Source: Prevotella sp. tf2-5 (GTDB taxonomy: Bacteria; Bacteroidota; Bacteroidia; Bacteroidales; Bacteroidaceae). From it: 64,000 nucleotides of DNA. The translations under genes were made by a program, and so were the position numbers. The notes under the pieces are model-generated. The model made no database searches and had not been told where the DNA came from. It saw only the letters and a program-made list of their open reading frames with translations. The stretch is taken from assembly GCF_900115435.1 (NCBI RefSeq), contig NZ_FOWK01000011.1:95611-159610 (forward strand), in the 5' to 3' direction. Below, one piece after another: positions 15,529 to 23,800 of the stretch; positions within the stretch are counted from its first letter, which is position 1; each line of letters begins with the position of its first letter.

Positions 15529-16050
15529 TTAATATTTTTTAACTTCTTCGTCCATTCCCGTCTCTGCTTTCAGGAAGTCAAGGAACATTTGCATCGCTTT
15601 GTGAGTCGCAATAGCGAGATTGATGTCACGACCATGATCCTCCTCCACTTTCAGTGTGACTTGCTTTTCGGGAGAGCCACACGCTAACCATATCGTTCCC
15701 ACGGGAATATCCTTGGTGCCTCCTGTGGGACCAGCGAAACCTGTGGCGGCAATGGCAAAGTCGGTATTCAATGCTTTACAAGCTCCTGTCACCAGTTGAC
15801 GAGCCACTTCCTCACAGACAGCCGTCTTCTCCTCCAACACCTGGGCATCGACACCCAGCAGTCGTTCTTTGATTTCATCGACATAGCAAACGATACCACC
15901 TTTAAAATACTTAGAAGCACCTGGGATAGAGATCAGTGACTCTGCGATACGTCCACCAGTACAACTCTCTGCTGTACCTACGGTCTTCTCTATCTCCCAG
16001 AGGATCTGACTCACCTCTCTGCTGATAATCTTACTTTCAAAATCTATCAT
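15529..16050 (-). CDS. pncC: CinA C-terminal-type nicotinamide-nucleotide amidohydrolase
   Basis: 173 residues. A stand-alone CinA C-terminal domain (PncC) that hydrolyses NMN to nicotinate mononucleotide and ammonia in NAD recycling. Family motifs are TVGTAESCTGGRIAESLISI, ASKYFKGGIVCYVDEIKE and IAATGFAGPTGGTKDIPVGT. It lacks the N-terminal molybdopterin-like domain of full CinA. It lies 12 bp downstream of tsaD on the same strand, so the pair is probably co-transcribed. Confidence 0.93.
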   Translation of the reverse strand: MIDFESKIISREVSQILWEIEKTVGTAESCTGGRIAESLISIPGASKYFKGGIVCYVDEIKERLLGVDAQVLEEKTAVCEEVARQLVTGACKALNTDFAIAATGFAGPTGGTKDIPVGTIWLACGSPEKQVTLKVEEDHGRDINLAIATHKAMQMFLDFLKAETGMDEEVKKY

Positions 16051-16062
16051 GATATTTGTGTT

Positions 16063-17091
16063 TTATTTGAACGTCACTTTTGAGAAGGCTGGCGCGTCGA
16101 TAGGACACGTCTCGCCGTCAAGGTATTTATAATAGCCCACGATACCTATCATCGCGGCATTATCAGTGGTGTAGCTGAACTTCGGGATATAGATCGTCCA
16201 TCCATACCGTTTGGCATGATCATAGAAGGCATTGCGCAATCCATTATTGGCGCTCACGCCTCCGGCAACAGCGACATGTTTGATACCCGTCTGTTTTACA
16301 GCAAGGCGTAATTTCTTCATCAGGATGTCCACAATTGTCCATTCCAACGAGGCAGCAATGTTTTCCTTATGATGCTCGATGAAATCAGGATCCTCCCCAA
16401 TCCACTTCCGCAGACTATAAAGGAAAGAGGTTTTCAGTCCTGAGAAACTATAGTCGAGTCCTGGGATATGCGGTTCCGCAAACTGGTAAGCCTTAGGATT
16501 ACCCTGACGCGCCAGTTTATCGATAATAGGACCACCGGGATAACCGAGTCCCATCACCTTCGAGCATTTGTCAATAGCCTCTCCTGCCGCATCATCGATA
16601 GTCTGTCCGAGGACCTCCATATCGTTATAGGCGTTCACCTTGACAATCTGGGAGTTACCACCGCTGACCAGCAGACAGAGGAAAGGCAGTGGTGGCTGGT
16701 TGGTGTCGTCATCCGACTCCTTGATAAAATGAGCCATCACATGTCCTTGCAAGTGGTTGACATCGATTAGAGGAATCCCTAATGAACGGGCGAATCCCTT
16801 CGCAAAGTTCACACCCACCAGTAGCGAGCCCATCAGTCCCGGTCCTCTGGTAAAAGCGACAGCCGTCAGCTGTTCCTTGGAGATACCAGCCTTCTTGATC
16901 GCCTGATCGACTACTGGTACCACATTCTGCTGGTGGGCACGAGATGCTAATTCCGGCACCACACCTCCATATGCCTCATGAACAGCCTGCGATGCTGTCA
17001 CATTCGACAGCAGTACCCCATCCTTCAGCACAGCTGCAGACGTGTCGTCGCAGCTAGACTCAATTCCTAGGATATATATGTTTTTTTTCAT
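16063..17091 (-). CDS. tsaD: tRNA threonylcarbamoyladenosine transferase TsaD
   Basis: 342 residues, usual length. The catalytic subunit that puts threonylcarbamoyl on A37 of ANN-decoding tRNAs. Motifs: ILGIESSCDDTSAAVL, RAHQQNVVPVVDQAIKKAG (metal-binding HxxxH region modified to AHQQN), FTRGPGLMGSLLVGVNFAKG, NHLQGHVMAHF, LLVSGGNSQIVKV, VAGGVSANNGLRN and YTTDNAAMIGIVGYY. It lies 72 bp downstream of map, a gap filled by a 16-bp periodic repeat. Confidence 0.96.
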   Translation of the reverse strand: MKKNIYILGIESSCDDTSAAVLKDGVLLSNVTASQAVHEAYGGVVPELASRAHQQNVVPVVDQAIKKAGISKEQLTAVAFTRGPGLMGSLLVGVNFAKGFARSLGIPLIDVNHLQGHVMAHFIKESDDDTNQPPLPFLCLLVSGGNSQIVKVNAYNDMEVLGQTIDDAAGEAIDKCSKVMGLGYPGGPIIDKLARQGNPKAYQFAEPHIPGLDYSFSGLKTSFLYSLRKWIGEDPDFIEHHKENIAASLEWTIVDILMKKLRLAVKQTGIKHVAVAGGVSANNGLRNAFYDHAKRYGWTIYIPKFSYTTDNAAMIGIVGYYKYLDGETCPIDAPAFSKVTFK

Positions 17092-17110
17092 TGCGATATT
17101 TCGAGATTTC

Positions 17111-17158
17111 GGGATTACGAGGGTTCGGAATTACGAGATAACGGAATTACGGAATTCC
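17111..17158. repeat. Degenerate 16-bp (2 x 8) tandem repeat
   Basis: Three 16-bp units: GGGATTACGAGGGTTC, GGAATTACGAGATAAC and GGAATTACGGAATTCC, filling the gap between the map stop and the tsaD start. Bases 17092-17110 look like further decayed copies. Confidence 0.7.
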
Positions 17159-17163
17159 GAATA

Positions 17164-18015
17164 TTAATAGGTTAATATTTCCACGCCGTGCTCTGTCATC
17201 AGCAGGGTGTGCTCCCATTGGGCAGAGGGTTGCTCGTCCTCGGAGATGACTTCCCATCCATAGGGGTCATCAGCATCAATGAAGACCTTCCATGTCCCCA
17301 TGTTTATCATCGGTTCGATGGTGAACACCATACCAGGGACCAATAACATGCCGTCACCACGCTGGGCGAAATGGCATACCTCCGGTTCCTCATGGAAGTG
17401 GCACCCTACTCCATGACCGCATAAGTCACGGACGACACCATAATGATATTTCTTGGCATGTTTCTCGATTGCCTTGCCGATCTCGTTGACAAAGCCCCAT
17501 GGCTTAGCTGCCTCCATGCCGATCTCCAGACATTCCTTCGTCACCTTGACGAGTTGTTCCTTCTCTGGTGTCGTCTTCCCGATGATGAACATACGAGAGG
17601 CGTCAGCATAATAGCCATCAAGGATCGTCGTGAAATCAACATTGATAATATCACCATCCTCCAGGATATCATCTGCCTTGGGAATACCGTGACATACCAC
17701 CTCGTTGATACTGGTACAGACACTCATCGGGAAACCCTCATAGTTCAGACAAGCGGGTGTCGCACCATGTGCCGCACAGTAGTCACGGCAGATCTGGTCG
17801 ATTTCCAAAGTCGACATGCCAGCATGAATAGCGGCGCCAACAGCATCCAACACACCAGTATTCACCACACCGGCACGACGGATACCCTCTATCTGTTCCG
17901 GTGTCTTAACCAACTCACGGGTAGGTACCAGAGCACCTTTGTTCTCCAAGTACATAATCCTTTTGTCGAATTCTGTAGGTTGTTCTCCTGCCTTACAATG
18001 CCATCTTCTTTTCAT
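17164..18015 (-). CDS. map: Type I methionine aminopeptidase
   Basis: 283 residues from MKRRWHCKAGEQPTEFDKRI. It removes the initiator methionine from new proteins. The pita-bread fold motifs are complete: HGATPACLNYEGFPMSVCTS with NEVVCHGIPKADDILEDGDI, VDFTTILDGYYADASRMFI (two metal Asp), CGHGVGCHFHEEPEVCHF (metal His), MVFTIEPMIN (metal Glu) and QWEHTLLMTEHGVEIL (metal Glu). The N-terminal 30 residues, with a WHCK motif, are an extension over the E. coli enzyme and common in this phylum. The chosen start is 20 bp downstream of the -7 box; a 14-residue longer reading would begin inside the promoter. Confidence 0.95.
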   Translation of the reverse strand: MKRRWHCKAGEQPTEFDKRIMYLENKGALVPTRELVKTPEQIEGIRRAGVVNTGVLDAVGAAIHAGMSTLEIDQICRDYCAAHGATPACLNYEGFPMSVCTSINEVVCHGIPKADDILEDGDIINVDFTTILDGYYADASRMFIIGKTTPEKEQLVKVTKECLEIGMEAAKPWGFVNEIGKAIEKHAKKYHYGVVRDLCGHGVGCHFHEEPEVCHFAQRGDGMLLVPGMVFTIEPMINMGTWKVFIDADDPYGWEVISEDEQPSAQWEHTLLMTEHGVEILTY

Positions 18016-18034
18016 GATCTTCGTTATTTGCCTG

Positions 18035-18064
18035 CAAAGGTACAAAATAATTATCAAATTTCAA
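18035..18064 (-). promoter_or_regulatory. Promoter of map (TTG-N19-TACCTTTG)
   Basis: The minus strand has TACCTTTG (complement of 18035-18042) and TTG (complement of 18062-18064), 19 bp apart. The -33 element lies inside a 14-bp tandem repeat (18050-18091). Confidence 0.55.
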
Positions 18065-18091
18065 TTATCAATATTCAATTATCTTGAATAT
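18050..18091. repeat. 14-bp tandem repeat, three copies
   Basis: ATTATCAAATTTCA (18050), ATTATCAATATTCA (18064) and ATTATCTTGAATAT (18078, decayed end). The unit is a multiple of seven, like the arrays at 15486 and 63595. It overlaps the map -33 region and lies in the map/htpG divergent gap. Confidence 0.7.
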
Positions 18092-18151
18092 GGCACGGTA
18101 TTTGCACTTATTAGTGCAGTAAAGATTATAATATAATAATAAATAAGGTAT

Positions 18152-20212
18152 ATGCAAAAAGGTAACATCGGGGTTACTACAGAGAACATCTTCCCCGTCA
18201 TCAAAAAGTTTCTCTACTCAGATCATGAGATTTTCCTCCGTGAGATGGTCAGCAATGCCGTCGATGCCACACAGAAGTTGAAGACCCTGAAAGAACAGGG
18301 TGAGTTCAAGGGAGAGCTGGGCGATCTTACCGTTCATATCACCCTCGACACCGACAAGGGCACCATCACCATCAGTGACCGTGGTATCGGTATGACGGAA
18401 GAAGAGATCGACAAGTATATCAACCAGATTGCCTTCTCAGGTGTCAACGACTTCCTGGAGAAGTATAAGGACAATGCCAACAACATTATCGGACACTTCG
18501 GACTGGGTTTCTACTCCTCGTTCATGGTATCAAAGAAGGTAGAGATCGTCACCAAGTCGTATAAGGACGATGCCAATGCAGTGAAATGGAGCTGCGACGG
18601 AAGTCCTGCCTATGAGATTGACGAGACGGAGAAAGACGACCGTGGCTCGGATATCATCCTGTATATTGATGACGACTGCAAGGAGTTCCTTGAGAAGTCG
18701 AAGATCCAGGAGCTGTTGAATAAATACTGTAAGTTCATGGCAGTGCCCGTTGCTTTCGGCAAGAAGCAGGAGTGGTCTTCCGACGAGAAGAAGATGGTGG
18801 ATACCGCAGAGGACAATATTATCAATCATGTGGAGCCGCTATGGACGAAGGCGCCCTCTGGTTTGAAGGATGAGGACTATAAGAGTTTCTATCGTACCCT
18901 TTACCCCATGAGTGACGAGCCGATGTTCTGGATTCACCTGAACGTAGACTATCCCTTCAACTTGACAGGTATCCTCTATTTCCCTCGCATCAAGTCGAAT
19001 ATCGACCTGCAGCGTAACAAGATCCAGTTGTATTGCAACCAGGTGTTCGTTACCGACCAGGTAGAAGGCATCGTGCCGGAGTTCCTGACTCTGTTACATG
19101 GTGTCATCGACTCCCCTGATATTCCCTTGAACGTATCACGTTCTTACTTACAGAGTGACCGTGACGTGAAGAAGATCTCCACTTATATCACCAAGAAGGT
19201 AGCTGACCGTCTGCAGAGTATCTTTAAAGAGGACCGCAAGGCTTACGAAGAGAAATGGGATGACCTGAAACTCTTCATCAACTACGGTATGTTGTCGGAG
19301 GAGAGTTTTTACGACCGTGCCAAGGATTTCGCATTGCTCAAGGATACGGAGGATAAGTATTTCACCTTCGAAGAGTACAAGAAACTGATTGAAGGTGCCC
19401 AGAAAGACAAGGACGATACCCTCGTCTATCTCTATGCCACCGACAAGGAGGAACAGTACAGCTATATCCAGGCAGCAAAGGACAAGGGTTACAGTGTCCT
19501 GCTGTTGGACGGACAACTCGATGTCCCTGCCATCCAGATGTTGGAGCAGAAGTTTGAGAAGAGCCGCTTCACCCGTGTCGATAGTGACATCATCGAGCGA
19601 CTGATTGTCAAGGAGGACGCTCCCAAATCTACCCTGTCAGACGACGAGTCTGCCAATTTGTCATCTGTCTTCCGTTCACAAATGCCGAAGATGGAGAAGA
19701 CGGAGTTCATGGTAGAGGTACAGGCTCTCGGTGAGCAAGCCCGTCCTGTGATGATCACCCAGAACGAGTATATGCGTCGTATGAAGGAGATGAGTCGTTT
19801 CCAGCCCGGCATGAACTTCTACGCCCAGATGCCCGACTCGATGAATCTCGTCTTGAACAGCGACCACCCGTTGGTAAAGCGTGTGCTTGACGAGAGCAAG
19901 ACCTCTACAGAGGAGGCTCTGAAACCAGTAGAGGCAGAGTTGAAGGGACAGGAGGCTCGTCTTGCCGCTATCCGTCAGGCTCAGGAGAAGAAGAAAGCCG
20001 AGGAGTTGACACAGGACGATAAGGACATGAAAGCAGAATGCGAGAAAGCCATACAGGAGCAGAAAGACAAGAAGCAACAGATTCTTGCCGACTATGCGAA
20101 AGGCAACTCTATCGTTCATCAGCTCATCGACCTCGCCCTGCTGCAGAACGGTATGCTGAAGGGAGAGGCTCTCGACCAATTCTTGAAGCGAAGTGTTGAC
20201 CTCATTAAGTAA
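18152..20212 (+). CDS. htpG: Molecular chaperone HtpG (Hsp90 family)
   Basis: 686 residues. An ATP-driven dimeric chaperone of the cytosol. The N-terminal GHKL ATPase is intact: FLREMVSNAVDATQKLKTL (N box), ISDRGIGMTEEEIDKYINQI (G1) and NNIIGHFGLGFYSSFMVSKK (G2). The middle domain has LYFPRIKSNIDLQRNKIQLY and IDSPDIPLNVSRSYLQSDRD. The C-terminal dimer domain carries an insert rich in Lys, Glu and Gln (about residues 580-655, RQAQEKKKAEELTQDDKDMK) that probably forms a long coiled coil and makes the protein longer than E. coli HtpG (624). It is divergent from map. I found no clear TAnnTTTG promoter, so a heat-shock or other promoter type is possible. Confidence 0.96.
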   Translation: MQKGNIGVTTENIFPVIKKFLYSDHEIFLREMVSNAVDATQKLKTLKEQGEFKGELGDLTVHITLDTDKGTITISDRGIGMTEEEIDKYINQIAFSGVNDFLEKYKDNANNIIGHFGLGFYSSFMVSKKVEIVTKSYKDDANAVKWSCDGSPAYEIDETEKDDRGSDIILYIDDDCKEFLEKSKIQELLNKYCKFMAVPVAFGKKQEWSSDEKKMVDTAEDNIINHVEPLWTKAPSGLKDEDYKSFYRTLYPMSDEPMFWIHLNVDYPFNLTGILYFPRIKSNIDLQRNKIQLYCNQVFVTDQVEGIVPEFLTLLHGVIDSPDIPLNVSRSYLQSDRDVKKISTYITKKVADRLQSIFKEDRKAYEEKWDDLKLFINYGMLSEESFYDRAKDFALLKDTEDKYFTFEEYKKLIEGAQKDKDDTLVYLYATDKEEQYSYIQAAKDKGYSVLLLDGQLDVPAIQMLEQKFEKSRFTRVDSDIIERLIVKEDAPKSTLSDDESANLSSVFRSQMPKMEKTEFMVEVQALGEQARPVMITQNEYMRRMKEMSRFQPGMNFYAQMPDSMNLVLNSDHPLVKRVLDESKTSTEEALKPVEAELKGQEARLAAIRQAQEKKKAEELTQDDKDMKAECEKAIQEQKDKKQQILADYAKGNSIVHQLIDLALLQNGMLKGEALDQFLKRSVDLIK

Positions 20213-20226
20213 GGTTTAATACATAC

Positions 20227-20266
20227 AAAAGAAAAAGGAATCTCGATTGAGATTCCTTTTTCTTTT
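20227..20266. terminator. Bidirectional terminator between htpG and tRNA-Arg
   Basis: A perfect 18-bp stem (20227-20244 with 20249-20266) and a 4-nt loop GATT. The stem ends are A-rich and T-rich, giving a T run on both strands. It ends htpG and also transcripts coming from the tRNA side. Confidence 0.85.
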
Positions 20267-20283
20267 GTGACTCCCGCGGGATT
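20264..20283 (-). repeat. Duplicate of the tRNA-Arg 3' end
   Basis: TTTGTGACTCCCGCGGGATT at 20264-20283 is identical to 20373-20392, which covers the acceptor 3' strand and part of the T arm of tRNA-Arg plus four flanking bases. The copy lies 109 bp downstream of the tRNA in its reading direction and is also followed by a hairpin. The rest of a tRNA cannot be reconstructed between the two copies. Confidence 0.85.
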
Positions 20284-20323
20284 GACTTTGTCCATCCCTC
20301 CCCTGCCACGGGCTGAGCAACAC

Positions 20324-20375
20324 AAAGAAGAAATCCAAAACTGAAAGTAAACTTTCGTCTTGGATTTCTTTCTTT
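20324..20375 (-). terminator. Hairpin directly after tRNA-Arg
   Basis: An outer stem of AAAGAAGAAATCCAA against TTGGATTTCTTTCTTT with one bulge, and an inner GAAAGT/ACTTTC stem. It begins at the base after the tRNA 3' end and would act as its terminator or processing signal. Confidence 0.6.
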
Positions 20376-20376
20376 G

Positions 20377-20450
20377 TGACTCCCGCGGGATTCAAACCCA
20401 CAACCTTCTGATCCGTAGTCAGATGCTCTATTCAGTTGAGCTAGGGAGCC
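20377..20450 (-). tRNA. tRNA-Arg (anticodon ACG)
   Basis: 74 nt with all four stems: acceptor GGCTCCC/GGGAGTC (one G-U), D stem GCTC/GAGC, anticodon stem TCTGA/TCAGA around loop CTACGGA (anticodon ACG, to be edited to ICG), and T stem GTGGG/CCCGC. CCA is not encoded. Two tertiary positions are unusual: D-loop position 19 is A instead of G and T-loop position 56 is T instead of C, and 15-48 is A-T instead of G-C. Confidence 0.95.
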
Positions 20451-20471
20451 ATCCTTTTCGTTTTGCGGTTG

Positions 20472-20503
20472 CAAAGGTACATACTTTTTATGGAACTGCC
20501 AAA
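20472..20503 (-). promoter_or_regulatory. Promoter of tRNA-Arg (TTTG-N20-TACCTTTG)
   Basis: The minus strand has TACCTTTG (complement of 20472-20479) and TTTG (complement of 20500-20503), 20 bp apart. Transcription would start near 20465, leaving a 5' leader of about 15 nt for RNase P. Confidence 0.75.
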
Positions 20504-20543
20504 CTTTTAGCGAACTTTTTTTGAAAAACTTTCGCATGAAGGC

Positions 20544-20578
20544 AAAAAGGTGGGGCAAACCGAAAGGTCTGCCCCACT
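20544..20578 (-). terminator. Terminator of the surface-protein/peptide unit
   Basis: On the minus strand a 12-bp stem (GTGGGGCAGACC with GGTTTGCCCCAC, one G-U) and a TTTC loop are followed by CTTTTTG. It begins 5 bp after the stop codon of the short peptide gene. Confidence 0.85.
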
Positions 20579-20582
20579 CCTC

Positions 20583-20786
20583 TTATGGTAGTAGCATGTT
20601 CTGGAGGTCGTTGAAATCGCCTCCTCCCATGATGAAATTCAAGCCATCGTCCTCGAACAACCTGCCACCGGCACTACCGCCATCGCCCCAATCCTGTGGG
20701 GTCAGATTAGAAGTTTGCAGGATAGGTCCCTGAGGTTGGAAACAAAAGCTTTCCATCTGCGGAGCGATATATAGTTTCTTTTTCAT
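20583..20786 (-). CDS. Short MKKK-type peptide of unknown function
   Basis: 67 residues starting MKKKLYIAPQMESFCFQPQG and ending in a Gly/Asp-rich segment (WGDGGSAGGRLFEDDGLNFI). Short proteins opening with MKKxYIAPxME are frequent in Prevotella and relatives, often beside large secreted proteins; their function is unknown to me. There is no signal peptide or membrane segment. It starts 14 bp after the stop of the surface-protein gene and is followed at once by a strong terminator, so it is the last gene of that unit. The conserved leader-like start and variable Gly-rich end would suit a precursor peptide, but no modifying enzyme is nearby. Confidence 0.65.
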   Translation of the reverse strand: MKKKLYIAPQMESFCFQPQGPILQTSNLTPQDWGDGGSAGGRLFEDDGLNFIMGGGDFNDLQNMLLP

Positions 20787-20800
20787 CTTACAGTCCTCCT

Positions 20801-23800
20801 TTATTTAATGATTACCTTTTTACCGTTCATGATATACATACCCTTCTTAGGATAAAGTACACGACGACCGCTCAGGTCATAGTAAACATTGTCCTCAGAA
20901 CCCACCTTGATATTCTTGACAGCAGTGGTTTCGTCGTCTACGACAATATCCAGGAAGCGACCTAATGAAGCGCCACCCGTCACCTTGATATAGCAACGGA
21001 ACGGATCCACCGTCATAGAGTTGTCGATGACATGAACTAATATACCGTCTTCTGCTTTGAAGCAGTAGTACTGTGTACTAGCGTCAGAAAGGATCGACTT
21101 CTGGTCATACGTTCCCTCGAAGGTAGCGGAGCCTACTACGGGTGCCCCTGGGATCGTAGCCTTCACCTCGACCATCTTCGCACTGACAGTCTCCTTAGCC
21201 GGTTTGAACATATATGGCATGTTGGCTTTCGTCTCCTTGACGGATGTGAACATGATCTTGCCATCGGCGATACCTGTCATCTCATAGAAAGTACCCAAGC
21301 TGCTTGCCTGTTCCTCGTCCAGAGCGAATGGCAGATATACGGTGCAGTGCTTGTCCAGCATGGTAGAGAAGTCACGAGCATGTACGGCTTTCACGGCAAC
21401 GAAGTCTTTTGATGCCTCAAATGGAGCAGCGGCATCCAGTTCCATGTCATTACATACGCTGCCGACAACCACGTTCTTGGTACCAGTTATTACTTCATTA
21501 CCTGCAGGCAGATAGATAAAGGTCTTCTCAGGAAGTTTCTTAAACAGGTCGTCAGAAATCATGCGGTTTACAGACATACCCTTAATACTGGTCTGACGTA
21601 AGTCTACATAAGTGATGTCACCTGACAGCTCGTCGAAGGCATCAACCTCAATGTCCTCAACATCCATGTCTTTCACGGTGATGTGATTGCCTTCCTTTAC
21701 CAAGAGAGACTTATCCAACTTCTTCGGAGACAGAGCGGGTCCTGGTGCCGGTGACACGTCGCTGGCGCTGACACTCAAACCCTTGATACCCACTGTCGTC
21801 GTCTCCTTACGTCCTGGAGCACGATGGCCGGCACTGCGACGAGAGGAGCTTGGAGCGGATGTCACATTATATATAAATACATAAGAAGCTTCTGTCAACG
21901 CATAAGGAACGCGTCTTTCCTCAAAGCCCGTCGTAGCAGAGATGACAACGGGATCGTTGTTGCCCACCTTCACATGCAGTTCTCCTGCCTCGTTCGTATT
22001 GACATCAAGGATGATATCACCAGAACCTGCAGGCAGCAGGAAGGACATACCATGGAAGTAATATGCAAATGTATAAGGATCGCCAAGTTTCGTACCAGGC
22101 TGGATCAATCCATTCTTAATGTACTCCAGAATATCGTTAACTTCACCATCATCCATCGGGGTGTTCAGCGCAACCACCTTACCATTTACTGCCACATAGT
22201 CAGGATCATCAATATAACCGTCATCGTTATTAGGCAAGGTATACAGTATCTTATTGACTATTACACCTTCACCCAATAATGTCGTTGCTGCCTCAGCGGA
22301 GAGTCCTTGGACTACTTGTTCAAGATCCTTACCTAATCCTATACCGTTACCATCTTCAGTTTTCTCTTTTTCGCTTTGTGTTACAAACGGCTCCATGCTG
22401 ACGGCAATAGTTATCTGGTGTAGGTCAGGATTCATCATATCTGTCAAGTTGTTCAGATAAGTCGGTGTAAATCCAACCAAAGGTTGATCAGAATAACTGA
22501 GCGTCAATGTTCCTGGCTCCACATCACCGGTAGCGAATGTCAAAGATACATTGGCACCTTGTCCTTGATAGATGAGTCCATCCTGTTCCTGTTCACCAAT
22601 CGTATTGTCACCCTTCAAGTAGATGGTCAGTCCTTTCTTAACCCAACTGTCATCAGCACCGAGTATGACACTCGATATCCAGGCATTATTCAATATCAGG
22701 GTGTTCTTACCATCAAACTGTACAGATCCTCCGTCACCAAGCACATCCAAACGGTTGTCACTGGTAACAGGATAAGAGCCTCCGGCTGTAGTAATAGTAA
22801 TACCGTAGTTCACACCGATGACAACAGATTTGTTACCAACATTTCCTGTCATACTACCGGAAATGACTGACAGCGGTGATGTGTATTCCATAGTCACATG
22901 CTCACTGGCCATATTACCATCTTGAGAATAATTCATCGTCATCGTGAGCATACCCTTAACATCGGCTGATGACTTGAAGGTAATAGTTACATCATCACCG
23001 TAAGGAGTCTCAATCACATGACCGTCATAGTAATTTCTGAGGGTATTTTCACCTATCAGGTCAACCGTCAGCGTAGCAAGCGAAGTGCTAAGAGGACCAG
23101 ACAGACTGGCACCATTCAGTGTCAAAATATTCTTCGTTTTATCGAAACTGACCGTTCCGTCGCCAAACACATCCGCAGCATTGCCCTCATAGATCTGTGT
23201 TTCGCCAATTTGAACACCATAAGAAGGAACAAACTGAACGTTGTGAACCTCGCCTGCCGTGAAATAATAGGTATTGAAAGTATATTCACCGTTTCTTAAT
23301 ATAATCAGCGCGAGTTCCTTGCTGATAGTGTAGTAACTAGTATTATTAGAATAAAAACTACTGCTAATCACACCGTCATCAGTCTCATCGCTGTTATTCG
23401 TCAATGTCAGGCTTCCCACTACGTCAGCGTTTGACTTAAAGGTCAGCGAAGGCACACCAGTCGTTGCTGTATTCTGAATACAAGTAGTATTTGTTGTAAT
23501 AGTGTTGTTACCACGAATATCAAACGTCAGGTTAGCCAGACCTACCTTCACAGGAGCAGTGAGGGCAGCACCATTCAGTGTCAGCGTATAGGTTGGTGCA
23601 GCTTCCTGACCTCCACTTACAGTGAACGACACCTTACCGTCACCAAGCACGTCATCAGCATTGGCTTCCGTTACCTGAGTATCACCAATGAAAAGAGAAT
23701 AACTCTTCTGGACCGTCACATCGAAAGTAAGATATTCGTAATTAAGGACTGTACAACCATCGTCAAGTGTAAAGCCCACATTGAAAGTCTCTGAGCCAGG

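Noticed and set aside
15486..18091. Short repeats as a CRISPR array
   Set aside because: Units are 7-16 bp, directly adjacent without spacers, and no cas gene is near.
18092..18151. TAnnTTTG promoter for htpG
   Set aside because: The best match (GGTATTTG) is one base short and has no -33 partner at the right distance.
20284..20330. A second complete tRNA between the two 3' ends
   Set aside because: No acceptor 5' strand or anticodon arm can be folded with the duplicated 3' end.
20264..20392. tRNA 3' duplicate as proof of an integrated element
   Set aside because: Only 110 bp lie between the copies and no integrase is found in the window; kept as a finding but not called as an att site.
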